From an uncultured Aggregatibacter sp. (GTDB lineage: Bacteria > Pseudomonadota > Gammaproteobacteria > Enterobacterales > Pasteurellaceae), in the NCBI RefSeq assembly GCF_901873365.1, contig NZ_CABFLM010000049.1, positions 47,190 to 111,189 of the forward strand: DNA of 64,000 bases, written 5' to 3'. The notes beneath the pieces are model-generated. The model saw only the letters and a list, made by a program, of their open reading frames with translations, was not told the origin of the DNA and searched no databases. A program made the translations under genes and the position numbers. Positions 26,770 to 35,106 of this stretch are shown here, one piece after another. Every line of letters begins with the position of its first letter. Position 1 is the first letter of the stretch.

Positions 26770-29138
26770 TCGCCCATCGGGTGAAATCCCGATAGTTGAG
26801 CCGCGATGACTGCCTGCCCCAAACTCAATCCGCCATCTCCCATCGGAAACTGATGCGCACTCAATACCTTAAATTCAGCTAATTGTTCTTTTATCAATCG
26901 CCGTAATAATTGGTTGTGCCATACGCCACCGGAAAGCACGATGGTTTCGCACTGGTGGCGTTGAGCCTGTTGGCGAGCCAACTGAGCGAAGCCTTCAGCC
27001 AACGCATAGTGAAAAATAAAGGCTTTGTCGGCGTTGGAAGAATCGAGCGTAATCCAGGCTTGCCAGAAATGGGCAAGATCCAATTTATTTTCAGTGTTAA
27101 GTGGCATTAAGATTGGAATCTCTCTTTTATTGAATGGCAAACTGGCGAGCACTGATTGCGAGGCGATCACTTCCAATTGGCAGGCGGCTTCGCCTTCCCA
27201 GCTCAGTTGTGGCGGCGTGATGCCCAAGCCAAAGGCTACTGCGTCAAATAAGCGACCAGCAGAGGAAATTCGTGGGCTATTGAGATTGCGCTCAATGGCC
27301 TTAGCGAGCAGTTGCCAGTCATAGTTGGCACAGGTTTGGGCAGAGATTTCTTGCCAATTTGGCACGAATTGATGCAAATGCGCTAACCAGTTGCGCCACG
27401 GTTGTTTGGCGGCAAGATCGCCCCCCGGCAACGCCACCGCAGGTAAACCGCCTAAATAATGGCAGTGTTTTTCATCGACCAACAAACATTCTCCGCCCCA
27501 AAGTTGTCCGTTTTCCCCCATGCCGATACCGTCCAACGCAAGCCCGATAACCTGTTCATGGCAATGGTGTTCTGCCATCACGCTGACAATATGGGCATGG
27601 TGGTGGAGCACTTCTACATAAGGAATTTGATGTTGTGCAGCCAAGCGTTTACCCACTTCATGGGTGAAATAACCTGCGTGAGTGTCAATGGCGATAAGCT
27701 CCGGTTTGAATTGGTAGATTTGGCAGAACAGGGCGATGTTCGCTTCTAATTGTAACCGCACTTTTTCGTTCGAGGTGTCACCAATGTGTTGGCTGACGAT
27801 GGCTTTATTTTGGCGCAACAAACAGAAGGTGTTTTTTAAATCAGCCCCCAGAGCCAGCACATTGCGCGGGCTGTACTGATCCAACAGGGTTTCGTCCGGC
27901 ACATAACCTCGCGCTCGGCGCAAAGTTTCCACGCCATCGAAAGCGGCACGCACTAAGGAATCGTCGGCGCGTTGCAAAATATCGCGGTTGTGGCAGAGAA
28001 AATAATCCGCCAAGTTACTTAAACATTTATTCATAAGCTCACTCGTTCGCTTATTCACCCCTTCGGGGCCGTTGGCATAGCCAACGTTCAAAAAACGTTG
28101 TTTTTTGTCAACCGCACTTGGGTTTTCCAATACCGGCGGTTGTCCGCTTGGGTTGGCAGAGGTCATCACTAATGGGCGATTCACTTCTCTCAATAATAAA
28201 TGCTGTAACGGGTTGCTTGGCAACATCACGCCAATTTCATTGAGTTTTGGTGCAATCTGTTCGGCTAATGCGGGCACTTTGTGTTTTGCCAATAGCACAA
28301 TGGGCGCAGCCGTGCTGGCGAGTAATCTGATTTCTGTTTCGGTGAGATCGTTTAAAAAAGACACATCAGGCACCATCACCGCCAAGGGTTTACTTGGGCG
28401 GCGTTTGCGGTCCCGCAGTAATTGCACGGCATCAGCATGAGTTGCATCACAGGCAAGATGAAAACCGCCGATACCTTTCACTGCAACAATCTTGCCTTGA
28501 CGCAAAAAAAGTGCGGTGGTTTTTATCGGTGTTTTTTGATCGATAAGCGCGCCTTCTTGATTGCTTAACCAAACATGAGGGCCGCACACGGCACAGGCGT
28601 TCGGTTGCGCATGAAAACGACGGTCGGCAGGATTTTTATATTCTTCTACGCAATCAGGACAGAGGGAAAAATCGGCCATGGACGTGTTTTTGCGATCGTA
28701 GGGAATGGCTTTAATGATGGTAAAGCGCGGGCCGCAGTGAGTACAGTTCGTAAAAGGATAATGATAGCGCCGATTGGTCGGATCAAATAAATCCTTCAAA
28801 CAGGCAGGGCAAGTGGCGGCATCGGGTACGATTTGGGTATCCATGGCGTTGTTTTCGCTTTCACGGATTTCAAAGCCTTCAAAGTGCGGTGGATTTTCCC
28901 ACTGTTTTTCCTGCTGCTGAATGTCGGTAATCAGCGCAAGCGGAGGCAATTGCGTTTGCAGATCATGCAAGAATTGTTGCAGGTGTTGCGCTGTTGGTTC
29001 AAACAGGCGGATGAGTACGCCTTGCCCGTCGTTGTTGACATCGCCGCGTAATCCGTGTTGATTCGCCAATAACCAGACGAAGGGACGAAATCCCACGCCT
29101 TGTACTTTGCCTTTTATGCGTAATTCAATGCCTTGCAT
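26766..29138 (-). CDS. hypF: Hydrogenase maturation carbamoyltransferase HypF
   Basis: 790 residues, somewhat longer than usual. HypF transfers carbamoyl from carbamoyl phosphate to the HypE C-terminal cysteine, the first step of cyanide-ligand synthesis. Domains: acylphosphatase (VQGVGFRPFVW, residues 1-95), two zinc fingers (CPAC...CTHC; CPDC...CAVC, about 110-185), a YrdC-like domain (about 200-385) and a Kae1-like domain with HHHAHIVSVMAEHH. A stretch around residues 346-369 has no counterpart in the E. coli protein as I recall it (see findings). It carries four uptake signals (27754, 28111, 28509, 28882). Convergent with hypE across the repeat-rich segment. Confidence 0.95.
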   Translation of the reverse strand: MQGIELRIKGKVQGVGFRPFVWLLANQHGLRGDVNNDGQGVLIRLFEPTAQHLQQFLHDLQTQLPPLALITDIQQQEKQWENPPHFEGFEIRESENNAMDTQIVPDAATCPACLKDLFDPTNRRYHYPFTNCTHCGPRFTIIKAIPYDRKNTSMADFSLCPDCVEEYKNPADRRFHAQPNACAVCGPHVWLSNQEGALIDQKTPIKTTALFLRQGKIVAVKGIGGFHLACDATHADAVQLLRDRKRRPSKPLAVMVPDVSFLNDLTETEIRLLASTAAPIVLLAKHKVPALAEQIAPKLNEIGVMLPSNPLQHLLLREVNRPLVMTSANPSGQPPVLENPSAVDKKQRFLNVGYANGPEGVNKRTSELMNKCLSNLADYFLCHNRDILQRADDSLVRAAFDGVETLRRARGYVPDETLLDQYSPRNVLALGADLKNTFCLLRQNKAIVSQHIGDTSNEKVRLQLEANIALFCQIYQFKPELIAIDTHAGYFTHEVGKRLAAQHQIPYVEVLHHHAHIVSVMAEHHCHEQVIGLALDGIGMGENGQLWGGECLLVDEKHCHYLGGLPAVALPGGDLAAKQPWRNWLAHLHQFVPNWQEISAQTCANYDWQLLAKAIERNLNSPRISSAGRLFDAVAFGLGITPPQLSWEGEAACQLEVIASQSVLASLPFNKREIPILMPLNTENKLDLAHFWQAWITLDSSNADKAFIFHYALAEGFAQLARQQAQRHQCETIVLSGGVWHNQLLRRLIKEQLAEFKVLSAHQFPMGDGGLSLGQAVIAAQLSGFHPMGE
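28033..28103 (-). repeat. Hairpin-rich in-frame insertion within hypF
   Basis: On the minus strand the segment contains three short stems in a row: AACGTTGGC-TAT-GCCAACG, CCCC-GAA-GGGG and ATAAGC...GCTTAT. It adds about 24-26 residues between the SGQPP segment and the CHNRDI motif of the YrdC-like domain and keeps the frame open. It looks like a small palindromic element captured as coding sequence. Confidence 0.5.
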
Positions 29139-29388
29139 ATATTTCCTGTTACTACATCATCGCCACATGATGAAAAGTGGCTATTTAAAGTGGCGCTATT
29201 TTAGCGTGCTTATTGCTTTATGATGAGGAGCATTTCTAAAAAATGTAAAAACGATGATCTTCATCAAGAATCTTATGTCGTGATACGATGATAGTGAGAG
29301 TCTAGACAGGTTTGCGCCAGTTTCCCCTTGAGATTCTCCCCGATTCGCACTAGACTACCGCCCTCTTTTTCAAACCAGATTTTCCATT

Positions 29389-30480
29389 ATGCGTGTTGCC
29401 GATTTTTATTTTGATTTACCAGATGAGTTGATTGCCCGTTACCCTAAAACAGAGCGAACTGCTAGCCGTTTATTACAGTTGAATGGCGAAAATGGGGAAA
29501 TTTTCCACCGCACTTTTGCCGATGTGTTGGAGTTGATTCATCCGGGCGATTTGATGATCTTCAATAATACCCGCGTCATTCCTGCGCGGATGTTCGGGCG
29601 CAAAATCAGTGGCGGAAAAATAGAAGTGTTGGTAGAACGCGTATTAAGCGAATCCCGTTTTCTTGCTCATGTTCGCGCCTCTAAAGCGCCGAAAGAAGGG
29701 GCTGAACTGATTTTAGGTGAAGATAAATTAGGCGAAGGCAACGGTGTAAAAGCCTTGATGGTTGGTCGCCAAGGCAGTTTATTTGAAATTGAAATCGCTG
29801 AAAAACAGACCGCACTTTTTGACGTTTTACAACAAATCGGGCATATGCCTTTACCGCCTTATATTGATCGTCCTGACGAAGAAGCGGATCAAGAGCGTTA
29901 TCAAACCGTTTATAACAAAGTGCCGGGGGCGGTTGCCGCACCGACAGCCGGTTTGCATTTTGATGATGAACTTCTAGCCAAACTCAAAGAGAAAGGCGTC
30001 AATTTCGCTTTTGTAACCTTGCATGTGGGCGCGGGAACCTTCCAACCGGTGCGTGTTGAAAACATTGAAGATCATGTCATGCACGCTGAATATGTGGAAG
30101 TGCCGCAAGAGGTTTGCGATGCCATTCTAGCCACCAAGGAAGCTGGCAAGCGCGTGATTGCCGTGGGAACAACCTCCGTGCGTTCCATTGAAAGTGCTGC
30201 ATTAGCGGCGGAAGAAAAACAACGTGATGTGTTAATTGAGCCGTATTTTTCCGATACCTCTATTTTCATTTATCCGGGCAAAAAATTCCGCGTGGTGGAT
30301 TGTTTAATTACTAACTTCCATTTGCCGGAAAGCACGTTGATTATGCTGGTTTCTGCGTTTGCCGGATTTCGCCATACGATGAATGCGTATAAAAGTGCGG
30401 TGGAAAATCGCTATCGTTTTTTCAGTTATGGCGATGCTATGTTTATCAGCAAAAATCCGAATGTGAAGGGAATGGAATAG
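29389..30480 (+). CDS. queA: S-adenosylmethionine:tRNA ribosyltransferase-isomerase QueA
   Basis: 363 residues. QueA moves the ribose of SAM onto preQ1 in tRNA, giving epoxyqueuosine, the step after Tgt. Conserved stretches include [12 protein letters not shown] at the N-terminus, [38 protein letters not shown] and [19 protein letters not shown]. No obvious Shine-Dalgarno is seen before the ATG. Three uptake signals lie inside the gene (29507, 29809, 30393). tgt follows in the same direction after a 343-base gap that holds a probable toxin-antitoxin locus. Confidence 0.96.
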   Translation: MRVADFYFDLPDELIARYPKTERTASRLLQLNGENGEIFHRTFADVLELIHPGDLMIFNNTRVIPARMFGRKISGGKIEVLVERVLSESRFLAHVRASKAPKEGAELILGEDKLGEGNGVKALMVGRQGSLFEIEIAEKQTALFDVLQQIGHMPLPPYIDRPDEEADQERYQTVYNKVPGAVAAPTAGLHFDDELLAKLKEKGVNFAFVTLHVGAGTFQPVRVENIEDHVMHAEYVEVPQEVCDAILATKEAGKRVIAVGTTSVRSIESAALAAEEKQRDVLIEPYFSDTSIFIYPGKKFRVVDCLITNFHLPESTLIMLVSAFAGFRHTMNAYKSAVENRYRFFSYGDAMFISKNPNVKGME

Positions 30481-30483
30481 AAA

Positions 30484-30512
30484 TTGACTTATTTTAAGTC
30501 AACGCCTACAAT
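30484..30512 (+). promoter_or_regulatory. Plus-strand sigma-70 promoter for the predicted antisense RNA
   Basis: TTGACT (30484-30489) and TACAAT (30507-30512) are 17 bases apart, a near-consensus sigma-70 promoter with a start expected near 30519. The -35 box is part of the perfect dyad TTGACTTA-TTT-TAAGTCAA (30484-30502). The resulting RNA would run antisense across the small peptide gene. Confidence 0.65.
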
Positions 30513-30544
30513 AAAAAACAAGGAATGGCGGGAACCATTCCTTG
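30513..30544 (-). terminator. Minus-strand terminator of the small peptide mRNA
   Basis: A perfect 10-bp stem (30519-30528 with 30535-30544, six-base loop) is followed, in the minus direction, by six Ts (30518-30513). It lies 13 bases beyond the stop codon of the minus-strand peptide, and there is no other minus-strand gene here to need it. Confidence 0.8.
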
Positions 30545-30556
30545 CGGCATCAACTA

Positions 30557-30631
30557 CTATGAGCCAGTGCTACTTTTCAATAACAGGCAAAGTAGAATAA
30601 TGATGACCAACTTAATGATAAATGTAGTCAT
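30557..30631 (-). CDS. Predicted type I toxin, 24-residue hydrophobic peptide
   Basis: The minus-strand ATG at 30631 opens a 24-codon frame ending in TAG. The peptide begins MTTF, continues IIKLVIIILLCLLLK and ends SSTGS: one short membrane helix with a lysine at each end. This is the form of Ibs/Ldr/Fst-type toxins, and the IKLVII core resembles E. coli Ibs peptides. AAGGAT (30643-30638) is an ideal ribosome site six bases before the ATG, but it can pair with ATCCTT at 30661-30656, hiding it. Too short for ordinary gene finding. Action at the inner membrane is inferred. Confidence 0.65.
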   Translation of the reverse strand: MTTFIIKLVIIILLCLLLKSSTGS

Positions 30632-30655
30632 ATTTTTATCCTTATGATTACAAAC

Positions 30656-30715
30656 AAGGATCTACTAATCTAGCCCGACAGCGGCAACTGGCGGACTATC
30701 ATTAGTAGAGTCCGC
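30656..30715 (-). promoter_or_regulatory. Structured leader of the small peptide mRNA
   Basis: Two competing stems occur in the leader: GGCGGACT/AGTCCGCC (30690-30697 with 30708-30715) and TCTACTAAT/ATTAGTAGA (30661-30669 with 30701-30709). They overlap and cannot form together. Next to them, bases 30656-30661 can sequester the ribosome site. Such folding is common in type I toxin mRNAs. Confidence 0.55.
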
Positions 30716-30740
30716 CTCTGTTCCTAAGAACATTGCAAAA

Positions 30741-30770
30741 ATTATAGCATGAAGCCTGTATATTTAAACA
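30741..30770 (-). promoter_or_regulatory. Extended -10 promoter for the small peptide
   Basis: On the minus strand, TGCTATAAT (30749-30741) is a perfect extended -10; a weak -35 (TGTTTA, 30770-30765) lies 18 bases upstream. Transcription would start near 30734 and give a leader of about 100 bases and an mRNA of about 220. Confidence 0.65.
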
Positions 30771-30779
30771 GGCTTTTTT
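30752..30779 (+). terminator. Plus-strand terminator in the queA-tgt gap
   Basis: AAGCCTGT (30752-30759) pairs with ACAGGCTT (30768-30775) and is followed by a T-run. It would end the antisense RNA and also queA read-through, so tgt needs its own promoter or read-through; a moderate candidate is TTGACT at 30781 with TTATTC at 30804. Confidence 0.85.
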
Positions 30780-30814
30780 ATTGACTAAAAACCTTCGAAC
30801 TGTTTATTCGTTGA

Positions 30815-31975
<1,161 letters not shown>

Positions 31976-31995
31976 TCAGCTAAAAATCATCCGTA

Positions 31996-32039
31996 AAAAG
32001 TGCGGTGAAAAATTTACGTGTTTTTTCCACCGCACTTTT
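31996..32039. terminator. Terminator from paired uptake signals after tgt
   Basis: AAAAGTGCGGTG (31996-32007) pairs with CACCGCACTTTT (32028-32039), a 12-bp stem made of two inverted uptake signals with T-rich flanks. It separates tgt from the hemerythrin gene. Confidence 0.8.
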
Positions 32040-32058
32040 ATCTCTCACAGGAGTTCCT

Positions 32059-32577
32059 ATGCAAATCCTTGAACCTCAAAAATTCGCCAGTTGGAATGAA
32101 CCCATTGAAATGTTGTATGCCTGCCATGGCAAAGTGAAACGTTTTTGTCGTCAGCTAACTATTTTGCCTGATTATTTGGCAAAAAACGGTTGTAATCAGG
32201 CGGTGAAAAATGACGTTCAGCAAATTCTCAACTATTTCAATCAGTCAGCCCCATTGCACCATGATGATGAGGAAAAAGATTTTTTCCCACTATTGGTGAA
32301 ATATGTGCCGGAAGCGCAAAAAAACATTGATGAATTAGAAAGACAGCACGTCACGCTACATGGCAGCTGGACAAAATTATCTGAACAGTTGCAAGCCTTG
32401 TTGACTGGCGATCGAGAGAATGTCGATGTGGCATTGATCAATCATTTTGTGTCAGGTTACGACAAACATATCGCCTTGGAAGAACCGTTATTTGAGCTGG
32501 GCAAACAACATTTGTCGGAATCGGAATTACGCGAAATCGGTGACATCATGAGTGCTCGTCGTCGCGTACAAGCCTAA
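32059..32577 (+). CDS. Hemerythrin domain-containing protein
   Basis: 172 residues from the ATG at 32059, chosen for its AGGAG site; the longer frame from 32005 begins inside the terminator. It is a four-helix HHE cation-binding protein: ligands are visible as H in YACHGKV, HHDDEEKDFFP, RQHVTLHGSW and the C-terminal DKHIALEEPLF. These bind a di-iron centre that senses or carries oxygen or nitric oxide. Unlike RIC/YtfE it lacks the N-terminal ScdA domain. A TusA-like gene follows after 19 bases, probably in the same unit. Confidence 0.85.
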   Translation: MQILEPQKFASWNEPIEMLYACHGKVKRFCRQLTILPDYLAKNGCNQAVKNDVQQILNYFNQSAPLHHDDEEKDFFPLLVKYVPEAQKNIDELERQHVTLHGSWTKLSEQLQALLTGDRENVDVALINHFVSGYDKHIALEEPLFELGKQHLSESELREIGDIMSARRRVQA

Positions 32578-32596
32578 ACCATCGTTTATTTAAATC

Positions 32597-32818
32597 ATGG
32601 AATATCAACTTGATACGCGTGAATATCGTTGTCCTCTGCCGTTATTAATGACGAAAAATGCCGTCAAAACATTAACCCCAAATGATGTCTTGACGGTGTG
32701 GCTTGCTGCGGAAAGTGATATAGAAGATTTTCGTTTATTTTGCGAAGCACAGCAGTTGTTTATTGATGTTGTAGATCAGGCGCAACGCATATTGAAAATT
32801 AAGAAGAAATGTGAATAA
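32597..32818 (+). CDS. TusA-like sulfurtransferase family protein
   Basis: 73 residues. It has the TusA fold signature Asp-x-Arg-x-x-x-Cys-Pro-x-Pro (DTREYRCPLP, about 6-15), whose Cys carries persulfide sulfur in characterised members. Length and the adjacent hemerythrin gene suggest a sulfur-relay or redox role, but the partner is unknown. It may be the tRNA-thiolation TusA or a paralogue; sequence alone does not settle it. Confidence 0.8.
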   Translation: MEYQLDTREYRCPLPLLMTKNAVKTLTPNDVLTVWLAAESDIEDFRLFCEAQQLFIDVVDQAQRILKIKKKCE

Positions 32819-32828
32819 CTGATTAAAA

Positions 32829-32854
32829 GGCCGCGAAAGTGCGGCCATTTTTTT
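32829..32854 (+). terminator. Terminator after the TusA-like gene
   Basis: GGCCGC (32829-32834) and GCGGCC (32841-32846) form a GC-rich stem followed by a run of eight Ts (after one A). The loop and right arm resemble a degenerate uptake signal. Confidence 0.88.
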
Positions 32855-32877
32855 ACTTAATTTTAAACAAGGGAAAG

Positions 32878-32912
32878 AAAAAAGCCCTTTCAAAGGGGGG
32901 AAGTAAGGGCTT
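32878..32912 (-). terminator. Terminator for trhP
   Basis: AAGCCCTT (32882-32889) pairs with AAGGGCTT (32905-32912). Read on the minus strand, the stem is followed by a T-run (32883-32878), fitting the end of trhP. Confidence 0.8.
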
Positions 32913-32993
32913 AATAAGTTTGGAGTCATTTTGTTAGGACGTGTTTATACTACAACATGCAATTAACAATATCAACAAATAATTAACAAAATA

Positions 32994-34382
32994 TTAACTT
33001 TTCTTTTCGTGCGGGTTGCGCGTGTTGGTATCAACCAAATTTCGCATGAGCAACGCATAGTCTAAATGAATGTCTTGCGGCACGTCTAAGAAGACAAAAT
33101 GCCCGTCGCCCAAAGCGGCATCGACTTCCGCATTTTTGCGGTTGAGCATTTTGTTGATTTTAAACACGATGTTGCCTTGCGGTGTCATCATTTCCACTTC
33201 ATCACCAAGCAAGAATTTATTCTTCACTGCCACTTCCGCCATGCCCTGCTCATTACGTTTGCCAGTGAATTCGCCGACAAATTGTTGACGGTCAGAAATG
33301 GAGTAACCGTAGTCGTAATTTTGGTATTCATCATGAGTGTGGCGACGTAGAAAACCTTCCGTATAACCACGGTGGGCAAGGGATTCTAAGGTGTCCATCA
33401 AGCTTTCATCAAACGGTTTACCGGCTGCCGCATCGTCAATGGCTTTGCGATATACCTGAGCAGTGCGGGCGCAGTAATAGAAGGATTTAGTACGTCCTTC
33501 GATTTTTAAAGAATGCACGCCAAGTGCGGTGAGTTTTTCCACATGTTGCACTGCGCGTAAATCTTTTGAGTTCATGAAGTAAGTGCCGTGTTCATCTTCA
33601 AAAGCGGTCATTTGCTCATTAGGATTTTGCGCTTCGGTGTAAAGGAAAACTTTATCGGTCACGGCGCCTTCGCCCAAGGTTGGGGCGACGTTTTTTACCT
33701 CAATCTGTTGGCTCGGGTCGAATTTCGGCACAATATTGCCCACGTCATCCACTTTGCCTTCTTCCATTTTGTATTCCCAGCGGCAGGCATTCGTGCAGGT
33801 GCCTTGGTTTGGGTCGCGTTTGTTGATATAGCCGGAAAGGAGGCAGCGGCCGGAATACGCCATGCAAAGTGCGCCATGTACGAAAATTTCCAGTTCAATA
33901 TCTGGCACTTTTTGGCGGATTTCGGCGATTTCATCAAGAGAAAGCTCACGCGATAAAATCACGCGGGTTAACCCCATCTGTTTCCAGAATTTCACAGTTG
34001 CCCAGTTCACCGCATTGGCTTGCACGGAAAGGTGAATATCAATGTCAGGGAAGTGTTCACGTACCAGCATAATCAAACCGGGATCGGACATGATCAGCGC
34101 ATCCGGCCCCATGTCGATAACCGGTTGTAAATCCTTAATAAACGTTTTGAGCTTGGAATTGTGCGGCGCAATGTTCACCACGACATAGAACTTTTTGCCT
34201 AGCGCATGGGCTTCATCAATACCGATTTTTAAATTGGCGTGATTAAATTCATTATTGCGTACACGCAAGCTGTAACGCGGTTGGCCGGCATACACAGCGT
34301 CTGCGCCATAAGCAAAGGCATAACGCATATTTTTTAAGGAGCCGGCAGGAGAAAGTAATTCAGGTTTAAATGGGGTTGTCAT
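32994..34382 (-). CDS. trhP: tRNA hydroxylation protein TrhP (YegQ), peptidase U32 family
   Basis: 462 residues. It is a U32-family protein needed, with prephenate-derived cofactors, for 5-hydroxyuridine at the wobble position of several tRNAs in E. coli. It starts ELLSPAGSLKNMRYAFAYGADAVYAG and has the cysteine cluster GRCLLSGYINKRD...CTNACRWEY, thought to hold an iron-sulfur cluster, and HSLKIEGRTKS. The YegQ-type length separates it from the shorter UbiU/UbiV proteins. An uptake signal is at 33522. Confidence 0.9.
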   Translation of the reverse strand: MTTPFKPELLSPAGSLKNMRYAFAYGADAVYAGQPRYSLRVRNNEFNHANLKIGIDEAHALGKKFYVVVNIAPHNSKLKTFIKDLQPVIDMGPDALIMSDPGLIMLVREHFPDIDIHLSVQANAVNWATVKFWKQMGLTRVILSRELSLDEIAEIRQKVPDIELEIFVHGALCMAYSGRCLLSGYINKRDPNQGTCTNACRWEYKMEEGKVDDVGNIVPKFDPSQQIEVKNVAPTLGEGAVTDKVFLYTEAQNPNEQMTAFEDEHGTYFMNSKDLRAVQHVEKLTALGVHSLKIEGRTKSFYYCARTAQVYRKAIDDAAAGKPFDESLMDTLESLAHRGYTEGFLRRHTHDEYQNYDYGYSISDRQQFVGEFTGKRNEQGMAEVAVKNKFLLGDEVEMMTPQGNIVFKINKMLNRKNAEVDAALGDGHFVFLDVPQDIHLDYALLMRNLVDTNTRNPHEKKS

Positions 34383-34609
34383 AAATGTCTCTTCTTATCT
34401 GATTTCAAGTCAGGAATTTGCACAAGGCAAATCGTAAAAGCGGGTATTGTAGGCAGATTTTGAGGTTTGTAAAGCATAAGTGCGGTGGAAAAATTTACCG
34501 TTTATACGCAACAAACCCATGTTTTTTAAATGACGCGATTTTCTTACTGAAATTTCCTGACGGCTACGCTAAAATCATCCTCTTTCTCGTTAATCGCAAT
34601 CAGTCAGCC

Positions 34610-35095
34610 ATGGAAAAAAAACTCACAAAAGCATTTGATGCCATCGATATCAAAATCCTAAATGAATTACAGCGCAATGGAAAAATCTCTAATATTGATT
34701 TGTCCAAAAAGGTGGGATTATCACCAACACCTTGCTTAGAGCGTGTAAAACGTTTAGAAAAACAAGGTGTTATTATGGGTTACCGTGCGCTGCTGAATCC
34801 GGAACTACTGGATTCGCCTTTACTGGTGATCGTTGAAATTACCTTAGTTCGCGGCAAGCCGGATGTGTTTGAAGAGTTTAATTTAGCCGTTCAACAACTG
34901 GAAGAAATTCAAGAATGCCACTTAGTTTCCGGAGATTTTGATTATTTGTTAAAAACGCGCGTGGCAGATATGGCGGCTTACCGCAAATTGCTGGGAACAA
35001 CGTTGCTGCGCTTACCGGGCGTGAACGATACCCGTACTTATGTGGTCATGGAAGAAGTCAAACAGACGAATTTTTTACAATTAAAACAAAAGTAA
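34610..35095 (+). CDS. lrp: Leucine-responsive regulatory protein Lrp
   Basis: 161 residues from the ATG at 34610; the frame is open further upstream to 34418 but that part has no Lrp-like content. Winged helix ([37 protein letters not shown]) and RAM domain ([18 protein letters not shown]) closely match enterobacterial Lrp, a global DNA-binding regulator of amino acid metabolism. ftsK starts 11 bases downstream; the lrp-ftsK order is conserved in gammaproteobacteria and supports the name. Confidence 0.93.
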   Translation: MEKKLTKAFDAIDIKILNELQRNGKISNIDLSKKVGLSPTPCLERVKRLEKQGVIMGYRALLNPELLDSPLLVIVEITLVRGKPDVFEEFNLAVQQLEEIQECHLVSGDFDYLLKTRVADMAAYRKLLGTTLLRLPGVNDTRTYVVMEEVKQTNFLQLKQK

Positions 35096-35106
35096 AACCC
35101 TCACTT

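Larger units (their letters stand above)
30519..30779 (+). ncRNA. Predicted antisense RNA (type I antitoxin candidate)
   Basis: The RNA is defined by the promoter at 30484-30512 and the plus-strand terminator at 30752-30779, giving about 260 nucleotides with no credible plus-strand open frame. It covers the entire predicted toxin mRNA, including its ribosome site and leader. The 5' end would fold into the complement of the toxin terminator. A shorter RNA ending at the hairpin near 30690-30715 is also possible. No expression evidence is available from sequence. Confidence 0.5.

Noticed and set aside
29139..29388. tRNA or small gene in the hypF-queA gap
   Set aside because: No cloverleaf could be folded by eye and short frames lack ribosome sites; it is most simply a divergent promoter region.
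30484..30502. Perfect dyad TTGACTTATTTTAAGTCAA as the queA terminator
   Set aside because: No T-run follows; it is better explained as part of the plus-strand promoter or an operator.
34418..34609. Longer N-terminus for Lrp
   Set aside because: The extra residues have no Lrp similarity and the ATG at 34610 gives the standard protein.
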